Assembly (NCBI GenBank): GCA_963920635.1
Contig: OY987298.1
Coordinates: 56,213,949 to 56,277,948 of the forward strand
Origin: Pseudeuparius sepicola
Taxonomy: Eukaryota > Arthropoda > Insecta > Coleoptera > Anthribidae
Length of the DNA stretch: 64,000 bases
Reading direction: 5' to 3'
Positions 22,906-35,199 of this stretch are shown one piece after another. Under the pieces are notes generated by a model that was given only the letters and a program-made list of their open reading frames with translations, did no database searches and had not been told where the DNA came from. A program made the position numbers and the translations under genes. Numbering within the stretch: the stretch's first letter is position 1; the number at the start of each line of letters is the position of its first letter.

Positions 22906-25202
22906 CTTTTGAAAATTTCTTTAAATTAGGTCCTTTTAAACAGTGAAACCGCCTGGCATGTCCTTGGTCATAAGCCGAAAAACAGTTCACAAATGGAACA
23001 TGTAAATAATTGCTGGGCCCGATAAAAGTATATTCGTCCTATCTGGTATAAAGTAGTGGTTCCAGTAAAAATGGATTAAATTTTTGAAAAAAAAAATCAT
23101 GTACAAGAAGCGATATGCATGAAATAAAACTAAGATATTAAAGGAAATATTTAAAGGAATATTAGAAATAATACATGAAATAGAATAGAAATACTTAAGA
23201 AATAAAGGAATGGCGAAATAGGTAGCAATAGGGAAGTTGACGGTTTTTCAAATTCAGTGCCAGTGGATTCTTTTTACCTTCAACAATATCGTAGTACATG
23301 TAATTTGCTATTTTACAGCTTTGTTAGAGAGAAAATCCACTTTCTGTTTTCCCGCCAATTTGAGCGATTTTTAAAAATTTACGTCACAATAGTTTTTCCC
23401 TGTGTAAACATACTCTGCGATCTCTTCTTCTTCCAACCTGGCTGTATCGGCTATGGCGTAAACAGCTGTGAAGCAAGTCATAGAACGATGCCCAGATTGG
23501 AATTTCCACTGTTGTCAGGCTGTACGTTTTCGAGCAGATTGAACTATGATACCTATTTCGTTAGTTGTATTTTACTTTTTAATAATATGTATAATCGATT
23601 TTTCTTAATATAATTTTATATTTAATTACTTTTGTGACATGAAAGTAAAGTGATTTAGTACTGGTAAAACTAAAATAAACATAAAGCATCTTTCTAATGT
23701 CATACCCCGATTAAATCTGACAACGGAGGAAATAAAGGCATGGCGTTCGACAGTCCACACCTCTGTGGAGGTGGACACAACAGTAACGTTCCAAACATTT
23801 CACTATTTCGACGACGAAAAATACTGAGAATCATCGAAAGGAGTTGTATTTGTGTGTATTTCTTCACAATGACGAAAAAGTGCTTTGTTAGCTATTGTAC
23901 ATAAATAGGTACGTCCGATAACTAACAAAATGTTTGTGACCCTGCGCCAGATAAAAAGAAACTGTGGTTTATTTATTTTATCAGAATCTCTTACTAACAC
24001 AACGTAGACACTGCAAGAATACGTATAATACTGATAAACTTGTACCTGTAAGGAATAAATATATACCTAAACTGTAAACCATAGATAAGAAATATATAAT
24101 ATACGATAGATTGGCAACTCTCGTGTTTTTGAGAGTATCATGCGACATCTGCTGTCTTTAGTACAAAGTAGAATATTTTGGCGGGCTTTTTGAAACGAAA
24201 CTCTATTTTATTGTTCAAATTTTAATTAATTAATTCATTTTAATTTTGTAGCTCGGCATATTCTAAGTCTTATGTCGAGTTACAAATATGGAAAATATAA
24301 TTGAAGGATTAAAGTTTGTAAATAAATCAAAGAATCATAACAACAATTTATATTCATGAACAATTTCAATATATTAAATTATTAAAATTTGCCATTTCAA
24401 GCCTTAAACAATAACATATGATTTTTGGTATGCATGCATGCATCATATTAAACTAGGTTTCGATTTAGATAGCTAAATATTCTTTTATTCAAGAGTAAAG
24501 CAGTATACATCTTTTTAAATTCTGACAAAAAAACAAGAACTAGATCATAATTATCCTCAAGATAAGTATTTAATTACCTATAAATGATGAAATATAGATT
24601 AATAAGTCATTATATTTAGCTACATAAATACATAGAAGAGTACCTATTTTATTCAGTGAGCCGTCTCAGCAAAAATTGAAATTATCTCCTTAAAAATGCA
24701 TCTACTAATAATTTTCTTGAAAAAGCACATACTTTTCTACTTAGCTGGCGATGAAAATTTTCTTAAAATTATTTGTACCTAATGTCGAAACAATTACAGT
24801 ATGGGAAGATGAGAACTGATGGGACCATTGGGGTATATTTAACAAGCCTGTAGAAACAAAAGAAATACCAAAATTACCACAACTAAGAATACATGAAAGT
24901 ATCTTTTATTTTAATTCAAGTATCGGTACTTATATGTATAATTCGGTATAATTGCATAGATCCTAAAATGAAAAATCAGTTTCCTTTGATGCTGATATAT
25001 ATAATAGATAAATCTAGAAAAAAATTAATATCTATATTATACTCATATATGTATAGGTAGGCTAGTTAGAGGTTGTCAGCTGATTGAGTTAGCAGTATGA
25101 TATACTTTGTTATTTTTGACTTTTGGCGGAAATTAATTTCTTAGTATAAAAAATTGTTTGTGGGTGACCAAAGCACACATACCTATCATCATCAAATTTC
25201 TA
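22906..25202. other. No recognised gene
   Basis: AT-rich sequence. A 118-codon frame at 23257-23613 and others have no recognisable family and biased hydrophobic/Phe-rich composition expected of AT-rich noncoding DNA. Confidence 0.35.
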
Positions 25203-25652
25203 TACAGGGTGGTCAAAGATTGAAGAAACATAAAAGTGCATAGCGAAAAGTTACTTTATTTTTAGAGATAATATGGAGAATGGAGAACATAGATATAGTT
25301 TTGCGGGATAAAGGTTAGACGAGAATATTAAATTATTTTCTAAAAATTTGTGTTTATCTCTGTTCTACAGGAGGTTCTATATTTATATAATGGAAGACAC
25401 CTAATTAAACATTCTTAAAAGCACTATTAAAATATTTTAGCATACCTACCTATTATTTAAAAATACCTTTAAGGAAAAAACATCGTGTAATAATAGTACA
25501 ATTGATAAATTAATAATTTACTTTATGGTCTTTGCAATAAAGAACTGGTATGTAACATTATTTGGGCGCAAATTTTATTCCGAAAAAACCTTCTGCTGTA
25601 TCACCAAAAATAAAATTACTTTATTCTTAGCACTTTTCTACTACCCTGTATG
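25203..25652. mobile_element. Possible decayed TA-type element
   Basis: A left-type end TATACAGGGTGGTCAAAG at 25201 and a right-type end CTACTACCCTGTATG at about 25638 could pair, about 450 bp apart, but only about 11 bases agree. The left end alone is convincing. Confidence 0.25.
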
Positions 25653-28147
25653 TAAATTTGATGAGACCTTGTGTGCTTTAGTCGTTTTACCGCAAGGAGA
25701 AGTTTTTATGGAAAGGATAACTTTCCCCTAAACCGACAACTAAAAAAGTTTTTCCTCGTCGGTACTTAAGTACTCAATCCCTTGATGCACTGAAAAAAAA
25801 AACTGTTATAAGTATAAGTATATTATTATTGTGCACTCACCAGGCAAAAATAAGCATATTATAACCCTTTTAAGACTAGATTTTAATCTTGTGCTTTTAA
25901 AAAATGACATCGCAGACCCGGTAGCATAATCTCAGTCTTTTCAAAGAAAGTTTACACAATTTATTCACCTTTCCAACCAGAGTCTGTTAAGCTGTAAATA
26001 AATAAATAAATAAAATTTAAAAAACATAGTCGTTAGCTATATAAGAATTTTCTAACTCTCTAAGCAATTTATTGTAGTTGAAAACTGCTAGTGGCTAAAG
26101 AAAGGAAAACGTGAAAATGATGATAAGTGTGATTTTTAACTTACCGTCTCGTCCTTCAGAAAAGCATGCATTTCCAATTTTTTGTTTCTTCCACAAAGTC
26201 CATATCCAGGTACGCAACATACGAAAACCATGATAATTTCTTATGGCGAATTTATAATTAATTTTAATAATCCGTAATAATTGTAATGTAGTTACTCTAA
26301 ATAGGCTCTAACGCAGTTAAATTAACGAAAGGTAAATGGCGAAAATTTGTCTGACTCAATTCAAAGGCCAAAGTGTCAGTGTCAGTGAATACATTTCAAA
26401 TCATTCATATTTTCCGTTATACATAGTGATATTTTTCAAAAAAGCTATATAAGCGCCCCCTTGTGTCTTTAGTACAAATTAGGGAAATGCATTTGCAATA
26501 ATAAGAGGGAGTTTCACGGCCCTGCTGTAAACCCAATAATTAATTACATTAAGATCATTTAATCTGGGATTTCCTACCTACCTTTCCACACAGTAAATAG
26601 AAAAATTAATCGGTTATACTAATGCCTTCCTCTTCTTTATTATTGTTTAGACTAGAAGATAATAATAAATAATATGTTTCTACCACAAAAGCTATCATCA
26701 AAGACAAAACTGTCCAAAGTTTGGATTTGCTGGTTATGTTGTCCGCTGTCAGCTGAAGGATATTTCACAATGTCCAATTATTTTTATTTCTTCTTCTTCT
26801 GAGCTAGCGTTCGGCAATTTTCGGGAACTATTGTGACGTAGAAACCCCTGTCGGCAAACCGAATGAAGATTTAAAAAATCTTCATTTTATTTTCAAACTA
26901 TTAATTAATGCAACACTTTTGAGGAAAGTTATATGTGCTAGTAGTGTAATTTGGTGATACTTCATCCGCTGATTAGCATTATCTCGAAATTCGATTAGAG
27001 GAAACTTCCCTATTATATCAATTTTTCATTTGGCCATTTAAACTGCTACAAACTATCAGCAAATATTTGAGGAAGACAAAGTGAGTAGGTATTAGGTAAA
27101 CAGTGGCTAATTATTAGAAACCGGCAACATGGCTAGTTACATAGAATAATCAACAGTGCGCCTTAGATCAGGACAAACACAGAGTATTGTCCAAACAGAC
27201 ATGGATAGTGTGATGTTACATGGATTCCGGCCTTTGTCTGGGTATATTGGTATATCGATGGAGGGCCACTGGACAATATCCCGACAAATATGTATTTTCC
27301 AGAGAACTTTAGTTGAAAGAAAAAAAATACGTTTTTGATAGGCTAGCTTTGTGTAAAAACACATTTGAGATTCATGTTCTCATCTCCCACCCAAAAACAA
27401 TCTGGGTATTGTAGCAAGCCGTCCCTCGAATGCTGTGCTTTCATATTTTCGGTATTTTTTCTCAACATACTACATTGTAAATATTGGAAATTTCTCGCAC
27501 ATTTTTAAAATTATCTAGGATGCTGACTTTAAATTGAGTAATTTTTTTGTTTGAAGTGTGAACTCGAAGATTTTCTGAAAAAAAAAAGAAAAAAGGTGGC
27601 CCTTTTACGGTTCCGTAACATTAATATTGTCTTTGGATTTGTGAAAAATATTGTAACATATTTCATAGGTTTTGTTTTGGTTTCGGTTTTCGGTTTCCTA
27701 TTTCAAACTTGAAATATCGAGTTCGAACTCGACATTTCACCGTATCACCGAAAATTGGGGCGTGTCACCAATCACCATACGCCTGTATGTTATGACTTTG
27801 AAGGTATAAATCGTTGTTACGCCTATATATTTTAGCGTTTTTGTCAGAAACTATAGCAATTTGTAGTATACGCCCTTTTGTCAGAATACGCAGCCCATTA
27901 TAACTTATTACAGGCCCAAATATCTCATTTTGTTAATTTTTGGGCTTACGCCCCTACGTTATGAAGCGAGAATATATGTATACAATATTCTCGCGAGATT
28001 TCAATGTATAATTTGTTTTACAGAAAAATACATTTTCTACTTAGAATTACTTTTAAGATATGTATATTCTCGCGACAAGCTTTTATATCATATACAATTT
28101 TATAATGTAACGTAATTTTGGGTTGCTTTGGTTTGATTTATTTCGAA
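25653..28147. other. No recognised gene
   Basis: AT-rich; a short AAAT run at about 26000. Small frames on both strands at 27137-27364 overlap one another and match nothing I know. Confidence 0.35.
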
Positions 28148-28268
28148 ATTTATTTTCTTCTTGTCAGAGCATTTAAATAAAAGCTAGTTTTTAAAAATGT
28201 TCTTACTATTAAATTATTTCCTTCTTTTCAGAGCATTTGAATGAAAGCTTGTTTTTAAAAATTAACGC
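28148..28268. repeat. Local tandem duplication, about 60 bp unit
   Basis: TCAGAGCATTTAAATAAAAG followed by CTAGTTTTTAAAAAT recurs as TCAGAGCATTTGAATGAAAG followed by CTTGTTTTTAAAAAT about 64 bases later, each preceded by TTCTTCTT-type pyrimidines. Confidence 0.6.
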
Positions 28269-31200
28269 ACCACTTTAATTAATCTAAAATATAAAAACAC
28301 TTAATTTGCCTTAATGTATCATTAAAAATGTGTTTTTTCTGAAAATGCATAAATAAGCTAGCATAACTCCAAATTAAAAAAAAAACAGCAAAACAGAATA
28401 AATGCATCTGGGTCAACACTAATACCGTGTAGGCCCTCCTCCACTTCTTATCACACAAATGTTCAACAAAAGCTTGTAACGGAAATTACGTCTCATTCCG
28501 TTACAACGTTTTAATAGGGTATTTAACCGTTTTTCAAATTTTATTTTGTTGAAAGCCTGTATTGATGCAGACTACACTAGTAAAATTCTAAACTAAAAAT
28601 TTTACCTCCTTTGGGAGAAAATTGAGTTTAAAATTATTTCCGTTTTTAACGGTTTTCTTAATTTTGACGTCATAATAATTTTGAGCTATGTGAAGAGGAC
28701 CGCGAAGCCTTGAAGCTTTATTCGTTTATTGTACGTTGCCAATTCGTGTGATTTTTCCTTGCTGGTCGAATATTTTGTTATTAGAATAGCTGTGTTCTAG
28801 TATGGAAACTCAAATTGTCAACATAAAGTTGATTATACAGTTCAAATTCTCTGACTGTTTTTAACTCTGGTTATTGGTTCGGACTAGTTTGAGATTGCTT
28901 CCTAGAACAAACCTATTAATTGCAATAAATAATAACAGCAGTTAACTTTATAAAAAACACTATATTCCGTAAAGATATAATATATACTTTCTCAATGTTT
29001 GTTGAAGAATAGTCGGTCTTTGGAGTACAGGATTTACTTCGGAATACAAGTCCGAAAGGGGATCTGGCAACGGTGCAGCAAACTAGTAACGATAACGGTG
29101 CCGTCCTAACCTAATCTTGATGTTTTGTGGGTATCGAAACATAACCTAGCTTTCTAGCTTTGCGGTTTTCGCGTTTCGCGAGATTGTTTCGCTTTGGCAT
29201 CTCGCTTTAAAAATTGTGAGAGCATAAATAGGTATGTCAATTTCCGGAAGATTGTCTAAACTTGCTTTAACAAAACCCACATTCACTACAGGAGGAGCCA
29301 TTACTTTTCTCTTTGTCAACTTCTTCGCACTGAAACAGAAAGCATATTAAACACTCTATCTACTCTCATACCTATATAAATGCATCAGGTAGGTAGGTAT
29401 TTCTTGGAATTTAAATGATTACCTATTTATATTCTTTAGGTACTTACCTACAATCAAATTGAGAAAGAGTGCTTACTAAATTATACTTTGCTCTCAAACC
29501 CTTTTATCTGGGGATTGAACTACCTAATACCAATATCAATTTTATGGTACCTATTCATTTTTCTTTGTAATTGAAACTATAGGGTTTAGGATTGTACCAT
29601 GTACATAAGTTAAGATTTGCATTTGTAATTAATTAGATTTTATTACACTATCTCTCTCAATTTGAAACAGAAGCACAATTTTTAATTATATTATAAGAAA
29701 GGAGCAATGATAAAAATTTGCATTGCCTACTTGCTTACCTTATTTTAATCGTTGATTTGTGAACACTTAGGCCAGGTATAAAAATGAATTAATACCTCAT
29801 TTAGTCCTTTACTATTATGACGACGCGATAAACAATGGTTTTATTATAAAATATAAAATTCAAAACCATTTGGAACCCCTCAATAACTTTGATAAAATTA
29901 CAAATTTTGAAATGTAAACAAAACTCCAGCTGATATTATTTGACTAGTGACATATCAAATCACAAAATAATAAGATCAGGTCTCCAGTCCAAGTCCGAAC
30001 CACATGATAAAAAAACGAATGAAAATGTTCGGCTCGTTATTATGACGTCAACACGCGGTCGGGTCCCGAACGCAAATTCAAATAAATTCAAATTTTATTT
30101 TGAAAATTCTAACTTCTTGGATACTTATTCGGGAAATAAAAAATGGTTAAAGCTATCTTAGGACTTGATGAATCAAGTTATGTGCAATTTATTTGAAAAT
30201 TTGATTAGAGGAAACTACCCCATTCTACAAATTTTATTGAGTTTTTCGGAAAATCCTTATTTAACCACCCCGGTAACAGAAGAATGCCGCTGCATACGAT
30301 TAGACTCTTTTCCTTTTGACAGAAATTTGTATTTTGTGGTTGTGCGGATACTGGTCAACGAGTCAGATTCCAAAAAAATTAGGTCTGTCACTAAATTATT
30401 ATTATTATTATTATATTTCCAGAATAATTGCTTTGCTAGCGTGAAAAAATTTTTGACACAAATATTGTTCTTACTTTTAAAAATAAATACCTGATTCTAT
30501 TCGGATCATATCGAAGCTATCCTCGAAGCTATCTAACTAGAGCGATTTATGATATATTTATTCCTCGATCAAATGTCAAAATTTTGTCATTCGTCTACCT
30601 AACTGTGGTACGAATCGCAACGAAAACGGAAGTTGGATTCGAATGTCTAATTTTTTTATAGTGCTTTTTGTTGAGAATTTTTCGCGGGTTGACGATAGAA
30701 TTCGATCGAATGTTCCTTAATCTCGAAACCGGAAATAGTACCGCAAAATGTTCTTACAAGTTCTCGTTCCAATTTGAGTTTTCGTTGCGCTGCAGCTGGC
30801 AAACTTTTCTCCTCGCCTTCGCCAGCCACACTCACGTCCATGTGGAGCTTTAAGGCTACCTCTCGTTTCATCGGAGAACAGAACTTATTTCCAATCATTG
30901 ATGGTCCAATTCTGATGTAGTCTTGCAAAATTTAATCTCTGAGCTTTGCGTTCTTTGGCAAGCAGCAAGCAGCAAGCTGGTGACTCTCCTGTCACTGAGA
31001 GTACGTTGTCTCAAAAAAATGATCCTCAATTTGATTAGTGCAACGTTTTTGCCCTTGCCCTGGTTTTCGATGGTATGTGTACGAGCCCGTCTCATTATGT
31101 CGCCTTACCATGCGGCATATGCTGGAATAATGTCTTCATTTTTCTCTGAAATCTTAAAATAGCCCACTTTGTTTTCTAAAGCTTGAATATACTTGCAAAC

Positions 31201-32173
31201 TGTCAATAATTATTACTATAATTTGGCATTAATTTGTCTTCCATGGCAACCTATGATCCAAGGGGTAATCCCTCACAAAAAAGGCTCAGTTCCGGACGAA
31301 AGGTTGGAGTGAACATATAACATAAATATATTTCGTTGGAATCAGAAAAATGCATAGAATTCAATAATCCAAAAATATAGAAGGTGTTCCATTAAAAAAA
31401 ACATAAGTTCTGTCTGCCACGGCTTTCTAGAACACACTGTATGTGTTCAATAGCGTCATAAAAAAACTTTATATTAGTATCTAAAACTTGTATAATAAAA
31501 CTTTTTTTCTAACCTCAAAAACTAACAAGTTAAGGGGGCTGTCAATTTATAGTGAGCCGCCCTGTACATAGGTACCTACTATATTCAATCATGCAATGAT
31601 ATCGTAGTTTGACTAGCTGTTATTAATCTACAAGAATATCTTTATATGTTTGTATCTACCAAAACAAAAAAATTATAATTTTATCCCGTTGTAACCCAAC
31701 ATGAAATATTCCTAGCTAGATCAATAATAGATGCTTGTGTGTGGATGTATTCAACACCAATCATAAGCCATATAATTTGCCACACTTTAATACAGTTCAC
31801 ATTAATTCTGTCGAAAACTGGGTATACAATTAGGTACATGTGAGGTCATCATCTGGCAGAGTACAGTCGAGTCAGATGTTATACCGAAGTTAAAGTATTT
31901 ACAAGTTAGTGCTTTTGTATTTTAAGTCAAGACAATTAGATAATTAAACATTTTTGTGTCTTGTTCTAGAATCCATTTTTTATTTCTACTATGAATTTGG
32001 CATATTTCTTAATTCCTTTAATTTGTTTAGGATGTATTCTATGAATATTCTAGGAGCATGGCATTCAATATAGTTTATGACTCGAACATACAGGACTTCC
32101 TCTGGTATTGTATTAATGATCGGTAGCCAGATCAGAATTTTTCATTTGTAACACCCTACTTATTGAGTACCTA
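28269..32173. other. No recognised gene; two solo element ends
   Basis: Mostly AT-rich. AATTATTATTATTATTA at about 30390. Overlapping frames at 30656-31162 on both strands are charged but unrecognised. At 31381 AAGGTGTTCCATTAAAAAAA and at 31543-31565 GAGCCGCCCTGTAC look like ends of TA-type elements without clear partners; AAGGTGTTCCATTAAAAAA matches the complement of 62770-62792. Confidence 0.35.
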
Positions 32174-32267
32174 TATACAGGGTGAGTCATTAATAATTGT
32201 ACATAGTGCAACCGCTTATATTTTGAGCCAAAATATTACGATAGAAATGTTGTTCGTTTAAGAGATA

Positions 32268-33544
32268 CCGTAACATGGGTATACTTTGTTTCCCGGGTAT
32301 ACTTTGATCGATACTTTTTGTGCGGTTAGGCGCAGTCAAGGTCGCGCTTGGCAGTCGTCGTTGAGCAAGCGCCGAGGTTGGACGTGCACATGTGCTCCAC
32401 TGGTATTTATGTGTCACATATATTAGGCGTGATTTTATAGGCTTAAAAACTTCATATCCACACGGGTAAGTTTGCAAAATCAGGTTATGCTAAGATATGC
32501 TATACCTCGACAATATATTTGAGAAATTTACTGATATATTTGCATGACAAAATTATCACATATATTTTTTGTTTAGATCGGTTTTATGCCATGGTGTAAC
32601 TTTAATCAGGGTCTGGGGTAACATTGGTCGAGTGATCAAAGTTTGCCCATTTATTATATATTGTTATAATCGAGTTGGATAGTAGAGTGATCAATGTTTC
32701 CCTTTTATTATATTTTTTTATCCATAAATAAGCTTTAAAATTTTATAAAATATTACGAACTTTTGGTTTTGTTTCAGAAAAATGCCTCGTACACATAAAC
32801 GAATACTTGGGACTCGACAGTACCGTGATTACCCTGACGAGGCATTGGAAAGAGCGTTGCAAATGATAGCTGATGAAACATTGAGCATTCGTGCGGCGTC
32901 TAAGCAATTCAAACTTCCCTTTGGCACATTATACACTTATACAGGGACCGGCAGAAAGTTGGACACAAAAATTTAATATTTTTAAACTCTGATTTCGATT
33001 AATTTAAATTTCTAGCTGCTAATCGAACAAAATTAAAGTTTAGTAGCAAATTCGTGTGTTATCCGATGATAAGTTGCGCTTCCGGTATTTTGTTTTTTTT
33101 TGTGATGTTATATTTGCCAAAGTATTAAAAGTAAATGGCTGTTAAGTTTATGTGCCTTATTCACAAAAGAAAAATATATTTTTGTTTAAATGAGTTCTGT
33201 TTATGATTAATGTTACCCCAATATACAAATCTAGCTGTAAAACCCAAAGTATTAGCTTTAGAATTTTTTTAAAAAAAATTTCATACTTATTAGTGGGGTT
33301 ACTTTGTACTCCTGTATAAAAATCATTGGTGATCAAAGTATCCCCATATTAGGTATATCTTTGGTCACCAACTTTTTATTTTTTTTTCTGTAAAAGTACT
33401 GTTTTTTTTACTTCATTTTTTCAGAATCTGCAGATCAAGAAAAACCGATATTAAGATATTTCTTGTGTCACTTTTATTTTTTCAAAGAAAAAAAGTTACA
33501 TAACTTTTAATTTAAAAATTGATCAAAGTATACCCATGTTACGG
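32268..33544 (+). mobile_element. Non-autonomous pogo-like element
   Basis: Perfect 21-bp TIRs (beginning CCGTAACATGGGTATACTTT; complement ends at 33544) are flanked by TA at 32266-32267 and 33545-33546. Internal GATCAAAGT(A/T)T-type words repeat near both ends. The uninterrupted target is preserved in the right arm of the host palindrome (about 38193), which reads through the site with a single TA, confirming insertion, boundaries and TSD. It encodes only an N-terminal DNA-binding fragment. Confidence 0.9.
32782..32976 (+). pseudogene. Pogo-type transposase N-terminal HTH (Psq-like)
   Basis: Begins MPRTHKRILGTRQYRDYPDE, then LERALQMIADETLSIRAASK, then QFKLPFGTLY. This is the pipsqueak/CENP-B-like helix-turn-helix that opens pogo-family transposases, with helices at roughly residues 17-30 and 34-55. 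After FGTLY the frame drifts (TYTGTGRK) and stops at residue 64, where the family continues for several hundred residues including the DDE core. The ATG lies just after a TTTTGTTTCAG that could be a splice acceptor. The domain binds element ends; without the core this copy could only be mobilised in trans, or act as a DNA-binding peptide (inference). Confidence 0.8.
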
Positions 33545-34029
33545 TACAGGGCCTTGAAGATTGTTTCTTGAAATTGCATTTTGGTTACATCTCCCAACAT
33601 AATCAAGCTGCTGATATGAAATTTGGCACTGCTATGTTTTTGGGGATGGAAAATAAGCTGAAAATGTCGATTTCTACGTATCTCACAGGAAGAGCCACCT
33701 GCGCTGTTTTTGGATCGTGCATTTAGTCGTAACTTTTTTCAGGTTATTTCTTGGTCCTGCAGGTCCATCATTTTAGTGCATCTTTTCATTCTGCAACAAA
33801 GAGGTACTTTTGTTACATAACGATCAAGTCAACCGATTGCGTTTAAATTGCCAAAACGTCTCCCAAAACACCGGTATGAAGTTAGCAGCCATTTTTTGAC
33901 AGCCAAAAATTTTAGCAGCTATAATAAACATGGTGTGAAGTTAGCAGCCAATTTTTGGCAGCCATTTTATTCTTGATTAAGCAACCCGAATTTTTTGTAA
34001 TGTTTTATTTACTGCACAAATAATATTGG

Positions 34030-35190
34030 TTCTTCCCTTGCTAGCCGTTTTAAAAAAGCCACCTAGTGCGAATTCCTTGCAAGCCGTTGGAAGGGATAAA
34101 AACCGCCCTTGAATGACATAATAATTATTTTCGCGTTTTCAGAAATGTTGTGCACAATTCGTTCCTACGCCAAAAAGTAGCCAACTAAGAGAGGTAAAAA
34201 AGCCCCCTAGTGAGAATTCCTTGCTGGCCGTTCGAAGGGGTAAAAACCTCCCTTGAATGACATAATAATTATTTTCGCGTTTTCAGAATTGTTGTGCACA
34301 ATTCGTTCTTACGCCAAAAAGTATCTAACTAAATGAGGTAAAAAAGCCCCCTAGTGAGAATTCCTTGCTGGCCGTTCGAAGGGTTAAAAACCGCCCTTGA
34401 ATGACATAATAATTATTTTCGCGTTTTCAGAAATGTTGTGCACAATTCGTTCCTACGAAAAAAAGTAGCCAACTAAGAGAGGTAAAAATGCCCCCTAGTG
34501 AGAATTCCTTGCTGGCCGTTCGAAGGGTTAAAAACCGCCCTTGAATGATATAATAATTATTTTCGCGCTTTCAGAAATGTTATGCACAATTCGTTCCTAC
34601 GCCAAAAAGTAGCCAACTAAGATAGGTAAAAAAGCCCCCTAGTAAAAATTCCTTGCTGGCCGTTCGAAGGGTTAAAAACCGCCCTTGAATGACATAATAA
34701 TTATTTTCGCGTTTTCAGAAATGTTGTGCACAATTCGTTCCTACGCCAAAAAGTAGTCAACTAAGAGAGGTAAAAAGGCTTCCTAATGAGAATTCCTTGC
34801 TGGCCGTTCGAAGGGTTAAAAACCTCCCTTGAATGACATAATAATTATTTTCGCGTTTTCAGAAATGTTGTGCACAATTCGCTCCTACGCCAAAAAGTAG
34901 CCAACTAAAAGAGGTAAAAAAGCCCCCTAGTGAGAATTCCTTGCTGGCCGTTCGAAGGGTTAAAAACCGCCCTTGAATGACATAATAATTATTTTCGCGT
35001 TTTCAGAAATGTTGTGCACAATTCGTTCCTACGCCAAAAAGTAGCCAACTAAAAGAGGTAAAAAAGCCCCCTAGTGAGAATTACTTGCTAGCCGTTCGAA
35101 GGGGTAAAAACCGCCCTTGAATGGCAAAATAATTAATTTCGCATTTTCAGAAATGTTGTGCACAATTCGTTCTTACGGCAAAAAGTAGCC
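34030..35190 (+). repeat. Forward tandem array, about 8 units of about 143 bp
   Basis: Each unit runs GGTAAAAAAGCCCCCTAG, GAATTCCTTGCTGGCCGTTC, AACCGCCCTTGAATGACATA, TTTTCGCGTTTTCAGAAATG, TTGTGCACAATTCG, AAAAAGTAGCCAACTAA. Units differ by a few per cent; the outer and inner ones are the most divergent. Each unit contains one EcoRI site (GAATTC), except where mutated. Confidence 0.95.
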
Positions 35191-35199
35191 AGGGGGCTG

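Noticed and set aside
23257..23613. 118-codon frame as a possible gene
   Set aside because: Phe/Cys/Tyr-rich composition expected from AT-rich noncoding DNA and no recognisable domain.
30656..31162. Charged minus-strand frame (90 codons) as a host exon
   Set aside because: No family recognised, overlapping frames on the other strand are equally open, and no splice or start context is convincing.
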